From: Rhodohalobacter sulfatireducens
Lineage (GTDB): Bacteria; Bacteroidota; Rhodothermia; Balneolales; Balneolaceae
DNA: 64,000 bases
Assembly: GCF_022012475.1 (NCBI RefSeq)
Contig: NZ_JAKLWS010000017.1
Coordinates: 1 to 64,000 of the forward strand
Direction of reading: 5' to 3'
The notes below the pieces were generated by a model, which did not search any database, was not told the DNA's origin, and worked only from the letters and a program-made list of their open reading frames with translations. This document shows positions 17,522 through 26,728 of this stretch, piece by piece. Made by a program: the position numbers and the translations under genes. Within the stretch, counting starts at the first letter, position 1; each line of letters opens with the position of its first letter.

Positions 17522-18668
17522 CCTTCTGAATATTTAACAAATTTGCATAATCAATTTGCGCTTGATCAAAAAAACCTTTTGGCCATTTAGTTAATTTCCC
17601 ATTCTTCTTTAATTGAATTGATTCTACTTCTGGCTGTGTATTACTCTTATTGCCCCCGAAAAAGTTTACTAATGGAAATTGATAATCTATTGTTTCTTCT
17701 GCTACTGAAATTTGTATGCCATTTATAACATGTTCACTATGTGTTTCAACCAAAATATGTACTCCAGCTTGAGCAATTTGAGCAAGAAATCGACCAACCC
17801 TCGATTGTGCTGAAGGGTGTAAATGAGCTTCAGGATTTTCTACTATGAAATATGATTTTTTCTTTGCTATTAAACCTGTTACAATTATTGGTAAAACATA
17901 ACTTATGCCAAATCCAGCGTTCGTTGGAATTAAAGATCCAGATGAAGAGTATTCATTTTCTAAAAGAATTTCTGCAGAATGAATTGATCCGCTTGAACCG
18001 GACTTTACCCGGATTCCAGGAAATATGAAATCCATCCAATAACTAACTTGTTGTTCAAGGTTTTTATTCGTTGTCCCCTTGAACCATCGTTCTTTTTGAA
18101 CAGATGTAAATCCTCCTTTCTCACTCAATACTTGAGCAGTCAATTCTCCATAAAACCCAACATGATCAAATTCTGTGAATACTATATCCTGCCTAGTTCT
18201 AGGTCCGATTCTTTCAGCATTCAAATAATAAAATTCCTTTGTAAGTAGAGGGGCATTGCTCAATCCTTTACCAGTAGACTTTAAAAGATTTAAATAAAGA
18301 GTATTCGTAAAATCCTCAGCATCATAAATAGCACTAAAATAACCTCTATCATTATGATCTAGCTTAAGTACAATTCCTTCCCCTTCCCTGCTAGAATTTA
18401 ATAGAGAATGACTATCACCGAGGGAGAGGCAGTAATTACCATTAATCGAAATCTTAGTAGATTCTACAAGATTTTCATGTTCAATTTCGTGATCCTCTCT
18501 TGAAATTTTACTTCTAATTGAATCAATTGTATTCCTTAATAATAATATTGATTGAATTGCAGTACTCTTTCCCTGACCATTAGCCCCGGCAAAAATCGTT
18601 AATTGCTTTAATGGTATTTCAACATCCCTAAAACACTTGAATCCTTTTATATGCAGTTTAGCATTCAT
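17514..18668 (-). CDS. AAA ATPase of the DUF3696/OLD-like type (Menshen NsnB-like)
   Basis: This 384-residue ABC/RecF-type ATPase has Walker A GANGQGKST (28-36). Late in the chain it has the Walker B-like ENPEAHLHPSAQ followed by VETHSEH, the switch His seen in OLD and DUF3696 ATPases. FIFPG and GFGIS elements lie between. No TOPRIM nuclease is fused, so a partner must act as effector. Such ATPases in defence loci sense infection and gate a nuclease or other effector. Its start overlaps the DUF262 gene by 4 bp and its stop overlaps the next gene by 8 bp. Confidence 0.85.
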   Translation of the reverse strand: MNAKLHIKGFKCFRDVEIPLKQLTIFAGANGQGKSTAIQSILLLRNTIDSIRSKISREDHEIEHENLVESTKISINGNYCLSLGDSHSLLNSSREGEGIVLKLDHNDRGYFSAIYDAEDFTNTLYLNLLKSTGKGLSNAPLLTKEFYYLNAERIGPRTRQDIVFTEFDHVGFYGELTAQVLSEKGGFTSVQKERWFKGTTNKNLEQQVSYWMDFIFPGIRVKSGSSGSIHSAEILLENEYSSSGSLIPTNAGFGISYVLPIIVTGLIAKKKSYFIVENPEAHLHPSAQSRVGRFLAQIAQAGVHILVETHSEHVINGIQISVAEETIDYQFPLVNFFGGNKSNTQPEVESIQLKKNGKLTKWPKGFFDQAQIDYANLLNIQKDV

Positions 18669-20032
18669 AATTCCAAGGTTGATATTAATTCTTCTGCAGC
18701 TGCAAAAGCTGCCTGAGTATTTGCCTTAGCATTTGTACCGTATGTTAAGTAACTATATAGCTCCTCATCGTTCGTAATTTTTTCGGCAAGTGGTTCTACC
18801 AAACTTCCCCGAGGATTCTGTTTGGCTTGATCAATATCATACTGACTAAGTAATACGGACCAACTCACAAACAGAGCTTTGTTAATTAACTGCCTTCTAG
18901 CACTCGGTTTTAAATGCTCTAATAAATTTTTTCTAAAAGAATATTTACCAAATAAATAAAACGCATTCTTCATAGACTGATCGAAGAGCGGAACGTAGTG
19001 ATCCAGTTCTACACCCTTTTTACTTAACTCTTCAGTCAGACTATTAAGCTCACTGTTTATATTTCCAGTATAACTACTTAATGAGGGATCTGACGTATAC
19101 TTTTTATGAAATAAAATAAACCGCAATGCAAGCTCCTGTGCTTCCATTCTCACGTCTTTAACACTTCCTCCTGTTGCCAATTTAAATGAATCCAGATTCA
19201 CCATTTCATGGAGTAGTTTTCTCAGGCTCTTACCAGCCAAACAGTTTCTAATTTCCTGATTGTTTAATGGCTTACCTCCTGTGTTAATTCTTCTGAATAC
19301 GTCGTATTTGAGTTTAGTAGGTGAAGAAGGATCAATAACGTTTACTGTGATTTGCGTCATATTAAACCATCTGAAGTATTTTTGATCAATTGATGGTCGG
19401 GATTCATGATTATAGTACTTACCCCCGCATTTATCTTCGAGATACTCCAAATCTCTGAGACGAAGTTTATTATCCATAAACTCTTTAATAGTACTAAGCC
19501 GCTGAAGGCCATCTACTACCGAAATATATCCATCTTCATCCTGAGCAAAGTAAAACATCGGTAGTGGTATACGTAGCAGTATTGATTCGATTAATCTGGA
19601 CTTTCTTTTATTATCCCACACCAAATGTCTTTGAAAATCTGGTGTTAGATCTATGTCATCCTGTTTAATCATGTCATAGATTTGTCGCAGGGAAAATTGT
19701 TTGGGTTCTACCCTAATCTTCTCAGGATCGTATGGTCTTTCCTCTTCAAACTCATCATCTGTTTCACTGTTTTCAGAACCGATAGATGACTCGTCTGGTG
19801 ATAATTCAACTAATAATTCCGTTAATATTTGGTCCAATGAAGGATCAGCAATATCTATTGCGGGATCAGATTCTATTATTTTATACCCTTCTTCATTGAA
19901 CAAAAGCTCCAGAAATGATTTACCATTCAATGGATCAACAAGTTTATAACCCTGACCTGCTTCTGTCTCAGCCCCTTCAATTACTCTGAGATCAATTTCT
20001 CTTTCATCCGTTGTTTTTAAACTAATCTCCAT
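18665..20032 (-). CDS. DUF262 (GmrSD-type, ParB/Srx-fold) protein (Menshen NsnC-like)
   Basis: This 455-residue protein has an acidic N-terminal extension (about 1-105, with a cluster of Glu/Asp/Ser at 78-100). A DUF262 domain follows, with DFQRHLVWD (132-140) and the signature DGLQRL (174-179), a variant of the usual DGQQR. No DUF1524 HNH nuclease is visible at the C-terminus, unlike GmrSD enzymes. DUF262 domains bind or hydrolyse nucleotides and are common in phage-defence operons. The gene overlaps the AAA ATPase by 4 bp and follows the PIN gene after 74 bp. Confidence 0.85.
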   Translation of the reverse strand: MEISLKTTDEREIDLRVIEGAETEAGQGYKLVDPLNGKSFLELLFNEEGYKIIESDPAIDIADPSLDQILTELLVELSPDESSIGSENSETDDEFEEERPYDPEKIRVEPKQFSLRQIYDMIKQDDIDLTPDFQRHLVWDNKRKSRLIESILLRIPLPMFYFAQDEDGYISVVDGLQRLSTIKEFMDNKLRLRDLEYLEDKCGGKYYNHESRPSIDQKYFRWFNMTQITVNVIDPSSPTKLKYDVFRRINTGGKPLNNQEIRNCLAGKSLRKLLHEMVNLDSFKLATGGSVKDVRMEAQELALRFILFHKKYTSDPSLSSYTGNINSELNSLTEELSKKGVELDHYVPLFDQSMKNAFYLFGKYSFRKNLLEHLKPSARRQLINKALFVSWSVLLSQYDIDQAKQNPRGSLVEPLAEKITNDEELYSYLTYGTNAKANTQAAFAAAEELISTLEL

Positions 20033-20106
20033 ATGTCATTTTGTATGGTTGATAAATTTGATTTCGATTAGCTATTCATTAGTCAATATAATATGAATAT
20101 GTCTTT

Positions 20107-20856
20107 TTAATAATCATGTTCAATGATTTCCTTTGAATAGAAATCAACAACTAAGGTATGTTCGGCACCGTCAATTTCTACGGATACAATCCAATCGTCA
20201 TCTTCATTAATATTGGCATCCAGAATTTCAATGGATAAGCCTTCATCTACTCCCAAGTCTTCTCTGAGACGGCCAATAAAATACTCATCTGAAAAGTACC
20301 CTTTTCTATATTCATAATATTCATCCACTTCCCCTATTACATTTACCCCTTCTTGCTTAGAAAATGCCTCTTCCAATCTTGAATCATTAGTTAGGACAAA
20401 TATTTCATCATTTGGGTTTTGTTGTATGTATTCAATGACTGTATAAAAAATTAAAGAGTCCTTATATCCCTTATCATTTTTTTTATTGAATGGAGCGTTA
20501 TTATGAATTGCCCTCTCCGTCATATCATCGAAGTATTGAGTTAGATCAAAATCCAATTCAATATGTTCAAGCTCATCCAAGCATTCTTCATAAAGCTGGT
20601 TAATCTTTTGTTCCAGCATTTCTTCCAGGTATTCACTTGTATCTATCTCCAATGCCCCGGTAAAGTAATTCCCTTTAAATCGACTTAAATCAGCTACGAG
20701 TTGACTTCTCTTTTGTACTTTAATCTCTTCAATAACAATTTTTGGAATGGCAATTTGCACATGAGACTGAATTCGTTCCAACTCTTCAATATTGCCAAAA
20801 AAAGAGTTTACTCCATCGTTTCTTATTGCATTGGTATCTATGAATAAAACATCCAT
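20107..20856 (-). CDS. PIN-domain ribonuclease (DUF4935-like)
   Basis: This 249-residue protein has the four acidic residues of a PIN nuclease in order: Asp 7 (LFIDTNA), Glu 43/44 (IVIEEI), Asp 133 (GYKDSLI) and Asp 158 (VLTNDSR). The longer C-terminal tail matches PIN_4/DUF4935 proteins rather than short VapC toxins. PIN enzymes cut RNA, often tRNA. It begins 1 bp after hsdS and lies within the hsd operon, a position reminiscent of the PrrC anticodon nuclease carried in some hsd operons. No antitoxin is apparent, so restraint by the Hsd or Menshen-like proteins is possible (inference). Confidence 0.85.
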   Translation of the reverse strand: MDVLFIDTNAIRNDGVNSFFGNIEELERIQSHVQIAIPKIVIEEIKVQKRSQLVADLSRFKGNYFTGALEIDTSEYLEEMLEQKINQLYEECLDELEHIELDFDLTQYFDDMTERAIHNNAPFNKKNDKGYKDSLIFYTVIEYIQQNPNDEIFVLTNDSRLEEAFSKQEGVNVIGEVDEYYEYRKGYFSDEYFIGRLREDLGVDEGLSIEILDANINEDDDWIVSVEIDGAEHTLVVDFYSKEIIEHDY

Positions 20857-20857
20857 C

Positions 20858-21982
20858 TTACTTCACCCGAATTTTCCCACTCATTAGTTTAGGAAGTAAC
20901 GCATCTCTTAATTCTTCCAATTTGGCAATTTGTTGGTTGTTTGATACAATTTTTGAAATAATTGGAGCAAAGATCTCATCCTTTTCTTCAATTATTTCTT
21001 CCGTATATAATACCATAGCCTCATCTAAATCTTTTCTTCTGATATGCCCCATAGTTGTAGCTTGAGCTCTGGCAATCGCCTGAAACCTATCTAAATGATA
21101 CTTAGACCATAGATAATAAAACCACTTAGGAAACCTCTCTGAAGTCACCTTAAAAAGGTGCTGGTTAAGAATACACCTTTCTCCATCCCAGATTTTAACC
21201 AACAAACTGGCAGACCACGAAAATATCACGTCTCCGTTTTCTACGATATAATCATCTCCTACCTCGGTACTTGCCCAATCCGAACTATCTGTTATGCCAT
21301 TTTTTAATTCTTTAATTTTTAATACAGGAAGTTTTTCTACAGGGTTTTTTGGTGGATATTTTTGGCAAGCCTTTCCATTAAGAAATTCCGCGATATCACT
21401 CAATGGTTCTTCCTCCCAACCCTCATCTACTTCTTCCACAAACCACTGCCGGAAGAGAGTTTCCGCCATAGCTTCCAAAGTTTGGTTCTGGCGGTGGAGC
21501 AAATCTATTTTTTCATCCAAACAACTGAGTACAGAGGCAATGGCTTCTTGTTCGGGTGGGGATGGAAGAGGCCATTTTGTTTCTTTTAAAAAATCCCAAT
21601 CTGCTCTAGGCATTCGTGTCCCACTTGATGACGCATAAGAAAGATTTACCAACTCCTCATTTGCAAAAAAGTAAAAAAGAAAATCTGCATCCACTCCATC
21701 TTTAGGATGAACAACCCAGATATCAGTGGAACATATACCATCAAAATCAGGTTTTACTACCTTGCGAAAATATGGCCGTAGTTTCCCGAAAAGTGTATCT
21801 CCAGCTTTAAATCTGTATTTATTGCTATTGATCTCTTCTGAACTTCCAATGCTATTTAAACGGAGTTTATTCTCTTCAATATGTTGCAAGCCAATATATG
21901 GTAAAACTTCATCTCCTACTTTCCAGCTATTTTTTTTAAGTTCTGCAATATCAGCCAATACATTTTCCTTCCACTCACTCAT
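20858..21982 (-). CDS. hsdS: Type I restriction-modification specificity subunit (HsdS)
   Basis: This 374-residue protein has two target-recognition half-modules, each ending in a conserved helix. The first ends WPLPSPPEQEAIASVLSCLD and continues through DEKIDLLHRQNQTLEAMAET. The second ends in LEELRDALLPKLMSGKIRV. Each half recognises one part of the bipartite DNA target. The start is 3 bp after the stop of the small gene upstream, and the PIN gene follows after 1 bp, so hsdS is co-transcribed with both. No inverted-repeat shuffling copies were seen. Confidence 0.95.
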   Translation of the reverse strand: MSEWKENVLADIAELKKNSWKVGDEVLPYIGLQHIEENKLRLNSIGSSEEINSNKYRFKAGDTLFGKLRPYFRKVVKPDFDGICSTDIWVVHPKDGVDADFLFYFFANEELVNLSYASSSGTRMPRADWDFLKETKWPLPSPPEQEAIASVLSCLDEKIDLLHRQNQTLEAMAETLFRQWFVEEVDEGWEEEPLSDIAEFLNGKACQKYPPKNPVEKLPVLKIKELKNGITDSSDWASTEVGDDYIVENGDVIFSWSASLLVKIWDGERCILNQHLFKVTSERFPKWFYYLWSKYHLDRFQAIARAQATTMGHIRRKDLDEAMVLYTEEIIEEKDEIFAPIISKIVSNNQQIAKLEELRDALLPKLMSGKIRVK

Positions 21983-21985
21983 ATT

Positions 21986-22456
21986 TTACTTCTCCTCCAT
22001 CAGAAAAAAAATCTGGTTTCTAGCATCCTCATTACCAATAAGAACAAATACTCCCAATGTGTAATCATACTCATCACAAGTAATATCTTTCAATTTCTCA
22101 GTATCCTTTTTCCATTCAGCTTTGGATGTCCATACCCCTTTAAACTCAACAGCCAGTTTATTATTTGTGTGAGTATTTCTTTCATGTAATAATAAATCAG
22201 GTCGAATACCCTTAGGATGATTAGCGGTGACTTTAAAACCATTATGGTTTTTATTGTACTCTGAGTCTACATCAAGATTTGCATATTCCGTATCCAAAAT
22301 TAGTTGTTGAAGGTATATGCCTGTCCGAAATACAAAAGCCTGCTCCAAGCCAATCCGACCTTCATCTTCATATTGTAAGAGGGGTCTTTCTTCTTGATAA
22401 ACCTTATTAACAGCAGTTTCCAATAATTGAAAAAGCTCCATCTGTTCTTCACTCAT
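21986..22456 (-). CDS. Small PD-(D/E)XK-like protein within the hsd operon
   Basis: This 156-residue protein carries a plausible PD-(D/E)XK core: Glu 38 (GLEQAFVFR), Asp 87 ([10 protein letters not shown]) and Glu 104-x-Lys 106 (AVEFKGVW), with a following helix ([16 protein letters not shown]). It could be a small nuclease or a DNA-binding accessory. It overlaps hsdM by 8 bp and precedes hsdS by 3 bp, so it is expressed between the two methylase components. It is not a standard Hsd subunit. The nuclease assignment rests on motif spacing only. Confidence 0.65.
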   Translation of the reverse strand: MSEEQMELFQLLETAVNKVYQEERPLLQYEDEGRIGLEQAFVFRTGIYLQQLILDTEYANLDVDSEYNKNHNGFKVTANHPKGIRPDLLLHERNTHTNNKLAVEFKGVWTSKAEWKKDTEKLKDITCDEYDYTLGVFVLIGNEDARNQIFFLMEEK

Positions 22457-23993
22457 TGATTTGAATTTTTTCCAAATTCGCTAAAATCTGTTCATTCAGC
22501 TTTTCTTCTTCTTTCAACTGCTCCTTAAACTCTGTTTTCAGAGATTTAAACCGCTCTTCAAAGTCAAAGTCATCTTCTTCGTCAGGCAGCCCCACATAGC
22601 GGCCGGGTGTTAATACATAATCCAGTTCTTCTACTCGATCAATGGGGGCGGCCTTGCAGAAACCGGCTACATCTTCATAGTCGCCCTCTTCATTCCGCCA
22701 GTTGTGGTAAGTGTCCGCTATTTGGGAAATATCTTCCTCAGACAATACACGGGTTCGGCGGTTAATGAGATGGCCAAGGTTGCGGGCGTCAATGAATAAG
22801 ATTTCATCCCGACGGTCTCTGAATTTATGGTTGCTTCGGTCACGACTCATAAACCAAAGTGCAGCGGGAATTTGGGTATTCAGGAATAACTTAGCCGGTA
22901 GATTTACAATACAATCTATGAGTCCGGCTTCTACCAGGGCTTTGCGTATTTCCCCTTCACCAGAAGTTTTGGAAGTTAAAGCCCCTTTAGCCAATACAAC
23001 CCCGGCCTGCCCGCTGGGTGAGAGGTGGTAAATGAAATGCTGCATCCAGGCAAAGTTAGCATTACCGGAAGGTGGTACTCCATACTTCCAGCGGCCGTCT
23101 TTCCGAAGTAAATCTCCGCTCCAGTCGCTTACATTAAAAGGAGGATTGGCAATAATATAATCAGCCTTCAAATCCTTATGAGCATCATTCAAAAAAGAAC
23201 CTTCGCTGTTCCATTTCACCTGAGAACTGTCAATCCCACGGATGGCCAGGTTCATCTTACACAAGCGCCAGGTCGTTAAATTACTTTCCTGCCCGTAAAT
23301 GGAAATATCTTGTACATTCCCCTGGTGGCTTTCTACGAACTTCTCGGACTGCACAAACATTCCACCGGAACCACAGCAGGGATCAAATACCCTTCCTTTA
23401 TACGGTTCCAGCATTTCAACCAACAACTGAACCACACTACGTGGTGTATAGAACTGTCCGCCTTTTTTTCCTTCCGCAAGGGCAAACTCACCCAAAAAGT
23501 ATTCGAAGACTTTCCCTAACACATCGGTCGAGCCTTTCTTGTCTTCTTTTAAATCAATTTTGCTGATTTCATCAATCAATCCACCCAGAACTGTAGCATC
23601 CAGATTTCGTTTGGCATACACCATAGGAAGCACACCTTTAAGAGAGGCATTCTCACTTTCTATAGCATCCATAGCATCATCTACAGTTTTGCCAATGGTA
23701 GTCTGCTTGGCGTGTGTTTTTAAATAGGACCAACGTGCGGATGGCGGAACGAAGAAAATATTCTCTGCTTTGTACTCGTCTTTGTCTTCAGGATCGGCTC
23801 CGGCATATTCTCCTTCTCCTTTCTTTAGCTTGGAGTGCAGTTCCTCAAAGGCGTCAGAAATGTATTTCAGAAAGATGAGTCCTAATACAATATGCTTGTA
23901 CTCCGCCGCATCAATATTTTTCCTGAGCTTATCTGCTGTTTTCCAGAGTTGTTTTTCGAGAGGTTCTTCTTTTGTACCCTTCTTTTTAGCCAT
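22449..23993 (-). CDS. hsdM: Type I restriction-modification DNA methyltransferase subunit (HsdM)
   Basis: This 514-residue protein has an HsdM_N helical domain (about 10-145). The N6-adenine methyltransferase domain follows with [11 protein letters not shown] (181-191), the SAM-binding motif FDPCCGSGG (203-211) and catalytic NPPF (283-286). It methylates the same bipartite target that HsdS reads, protecting host DNA. It is the first gene of the minus-strand operon that ends with hsdR at 13482; the promoter should lie just right of 23993. Confidence 0.97.
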   Translation of the reverse strand: MAKKKGTKEEPLEKQLWKTADKLRKNIDAAEYKHIVLGLIFLKYISDAFEELHSKLKKGEGEYAGADPEDKDEYKAENIFFVPPSARWSYLKTHAKQTTIGKTVDDAMDAIESENASLKGVLPMVYAKRNLDATVLGGLIDEISKIDLKEDKKGSTDVLGKVFEYFLGEFALAEGKKGGQFYTPRSVVQLLVEMLEPYKGRVFDPCCGSGGMFVQSEKFVESHQGNVQDISIYGQESNLTTWRLCKMNLAIRGIDSSQVKWNSEGSFLNDAHKDLKADYIIANPPFNVSDWSGDLLRKDGRWKYGVPPSGNANFAWMQHFIYHLSPSGQAGVVLAKGALTSKTSGEGEIRKALVEAGLIDCIVNLPAKLFLNTQIPAALWFMSRDRSNHKFRDRRDEILFIDARNLGHLINRRTRVLSEEDISQIADTYHNWRNEEGDYEDVAGFCKAAPIDRVEELDYVLTPGRYVGLPDEEDDFDFEERFKSLKTEFKEQLKEEEKLNEQILANLEKIQINE

Positions 23994-25275
23994 TCAGTTT
24001 GGTTGGTTAATTGCTTTAAATAAGTGTTTCAATCCTAACAAAATCAGGGATGAAGTACAAAGGGTAATTATGAGAAGTGAAGTAAAAAAGTATTCATAGA
24101 AATGAGCGCAACATATGGCCTTTCTATTGTTTAGTGATTCTCTTGAAGCCCTTCATTTAGACATTGAATACACCTCCACTGAAACCCACTGATAGAAATA
24201 GAAAGAATCTGAGTCTCACGGCATGGAATTACTTGCATTTTGCGGTGGAATAGCAAAATAACCGCAAATCACTATGTTTAAGTGCATTCATAGATTTTAT
24301 TGGTGAATTTGATTGGGATGCATGCTCGATTTTAGTTGAAATAGGACAATTCTCTCTATAAACTCCTTCCAGTCAATTGATTGATAACTCATCATTTCGC
24401 TGTTTTTGCGGGTAACGGTTCAATTTAGGCGAAAATAGGGTCAGAATGATTATCTATTCTTCTGAATTAAAAGATTTTGCTTTAAAAGACGAATTGGCAA
24501 TCCCTTCCATCGAATAGGCTGAATACATGAATCAGATTTACTGTTTTTTGCGGCTATTCCCTCATTCTGCGCGAAATGCGATGAATCAGACTTTCGAACT
24601 CATTCTTTAGAAATGAACCGGATGATCTGCGACCATTCGACAGTAGCCGCAATCTGCGCGGTCTGTTTGTTCTTGAAGCACTCTTGCTTTGGTCTATATT
24701 AATGAAAGGTTTCTGTTATTAAGCTGAGAAAAGAATGAATTTCGCGGAATGCATCGAATTAACCGCAAAAATTTAAAATCCTGACATTCTATCTTGAGTT
24801 GGAAAGCCTAACGACATTACTTGATAAAGTCTATTCATGTAATCATTCAGATCATATCATCCCACTGTATTAACTCCTCTTCTGTTTGCGTTTCATAAAT
24901 AATAGGAGGGTAGAGCTTCCCTCTTTTCGGAGTAGATTTTCAGAATTTTCTGAAATGGCGCGAAAATATCCTCCTTCCACTACTTTTTTTGATCCAGCCT
25001 CTCACTCAAAAAATAGTCTGAAAAGTGAAAACAGTTTTCCACATACTTTAAACACTGTTCCTGATCGGCCATGTAGCTGTTGTTTCTCCAAGCTTAGTCT
25101 TAGCAATGGCAGTTTATGTAATTGAGGAGATTTGCGAAAAGCTTTTTTTGCGGAGTATGGGCTAATTTGCGTAAGATTTCCACAGAATTTCAATGAAAGT
25201 TCATGCCATTCGTTTCATAATTGAAAAAGAAGAGTAGGAATACTATTGTATCTTTAGAAATGAAAAGGTTGAATT
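23994..25275. other. Long intergenic region with UPF0175 remnant and GCGG-type inverted repeats
   Basis: This 1.28-kb stretch holds the presumed hsd promoter at its left edge and a fragment of a UPF0175 gene at 24086-24168. It also has repeated ttGCGG / CCGCaa motifs (for example 24242-24274, 24541-24560, 24650-24662, 24738-24770 and 25130-25155), some arranged as inverted repeats. Two open frames of 60-80 codons (24886-25125 plus strand, 25002-25193 minus strand) overlap each other and show no family, so they were not called. Confidence 0.5.
24086..24168 (+). pseudogene. UPF0175 gene fragment (3' end only)
   Basis: The bases from tattcatagaaatga through gtgattctcttgaa to acattgaa align with the 3' third of the intact UPF0175 gene (25414-25497). 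The frame is disrupted and the 5' part is missing. It marks a second, decayed antitoxin locus 1.2 kb from the intact gene. Confidence 0.7.
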
Positions 25276-25503
25276 TTGAAGACACTAAGACTTGACATAC
25301 CGGATTCTGTGGACTTCAATGAAGTTGAAGCGAAGATGCTTTTAGCCGGAAAATTATATGAACGCGGAAAGCTGACACTGGGACAAGCCGCACAACTGAT
25401 CGGGCTGACCAAAAGAGCATTCATAGAAATGATCGGTAAATACGGTTTTTCTATCGTTAGTGATTCTCTTGATGACCTTTATTCAGATATAGAAAATGCA
25501 TAA
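25276..25503 (+). CDS. UPF0175 family antitoxin-like protein
   Basis: This 75-residue protein starts at TTG, because an in-frame TGA immediately upstream leaves no alternative. Its core AKMLLAGKLYERGKLTLGQA followed by IGLTKRAFIEMIGKYG is the UPF0175 ribbon/helix-turn-helix-like motif. These proteins are usually antitoxins of PIN-domain (DUF3368) toxins encoded just downstream. No toxin gene follows here; the next 1.2 kb is non-coding. It may be an orphan regulator or act on a toxin elsewhere, such as the PIN protein at 20107-20856. Confidence 0.85.
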   Translation: MKTLRLDIPDSVDFNEVEAKMLLAGKLYERGKLTLGQAAQLIGLTKRAFIEMIGKYGFSIVSDSLDDLYSDIENA

Positions 25504-26728
25504 TTTTGAAATTATCCTTCCTATTAAAAGTAGCCTACTATTTAGGGTAAAATCGTTGATTCCTATAACCGTTCGGGTAAAAATTCATGGATTTTCAGAA
25601 AAATATACCTGATCGGGTATGAGAGATGTTATTTTGATATGGGAAAAACAAGAGTGAAAAGAAAAGCGATGGTCCGATTTTTAAACCATTTTCAGGATTT
25701 TGATTTTTTAATAATTTAAAAAATAGATTATTGGACGAGACTGTTTTAAAATACCTGATATGACCCTTTAGGTTTTTCAGATATTCGCTTCAAATTTAAA
25801 AAATCTGTTTATTCGACATTGGTATAGATCATCAATCGACGATTATTTTAATATTTGAAAAGCTGTAGTTAGTAGATTTTCCTTGAATTTTCTGCTTTTT
25901 ACCAACCATTGAGTTCGGATACCCACAGTGAGAGAATAGATGAGAAGAGGTAAAAATTAAAAAATTGACCAATTTTGATATAAAAATCGGCAAATTTTTG
26001 AATTTAAGCCGGGAATAGAAATTAACATAATCGTCGTATTTATGGTGTGGATCCGCGAATCAATACAAGAGAAAAAGAGTATTTAATTTTCAACTTTTTG
26101 GTCCTTTTAGTAGCCAATGGACCACTAACTCGCACAAAAAGCTGTAATTCTTATCCGTTATAAAACCTAAAAAGTTAATTATCTAATTTTTTGGATATCT
26201 ATATGAGCTGCTATTCACTCTTAAATGCCTCGATAAAATTTTAAAAATCACCATTTCTAATTCGATTTTTATAAAAATGGTGGATGTTTGTATTTGGGAT
26301 TACGCAGCTCAAGCAATTTGAATACCAATATTTATAAAATTGACGCCAAACTGCTGATTGTAGAGCATTTTTCTGGTTTTCAGAAGTGTTCAGTGACCAA
26401 CATTACTTTGTAGCATCAATAATCTAATTTTTAAGAATACAGGGATGAAAATTAAAAAAGCCGATACTACTGATAACCATTCAATATTCATGTTTTTGAG
26501 TGATAGTTTTGTAAAAGTGTCCAACTGAGTCCAATTTTTTGAAAATCAAACCTGTCATGCGGGAGTATATGTTTAAAATCACAGTTGTGTCATCGTGCAT
26601 TTTTCAACTTTTCATCGATTTTCGGATTATTCTATTTAATAATTTGTTGGTTTTCACAGCGGTTAGATGCTTAAAAATTTGAAAATCAAATAATATCGTA
26701 GTGATTTTCAGAAAATTGAACTTATTTA
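25504..26728. other. AT-rich non-coding region, possible replication or maintenance region
   Basis: No credible gene was found in 1.2 kb. The sequence is very AT-rich and contains scattered related motifs such as gattttcagaaaa (25592, 26702) and ttgaaaatcaaa (near 26540 and 26680). It lies directly downstream of the RepO-like gene, so an origin is conceivable, but there are no clear iterons. Confidence 0.4.

Noticed and set aside
24886-25193. Overlapping 60-80 codon frames on both strands
   Set aside because: They overlap each other, have no recognisable domain, and lie in a stretch of repeated GCGG motifs.
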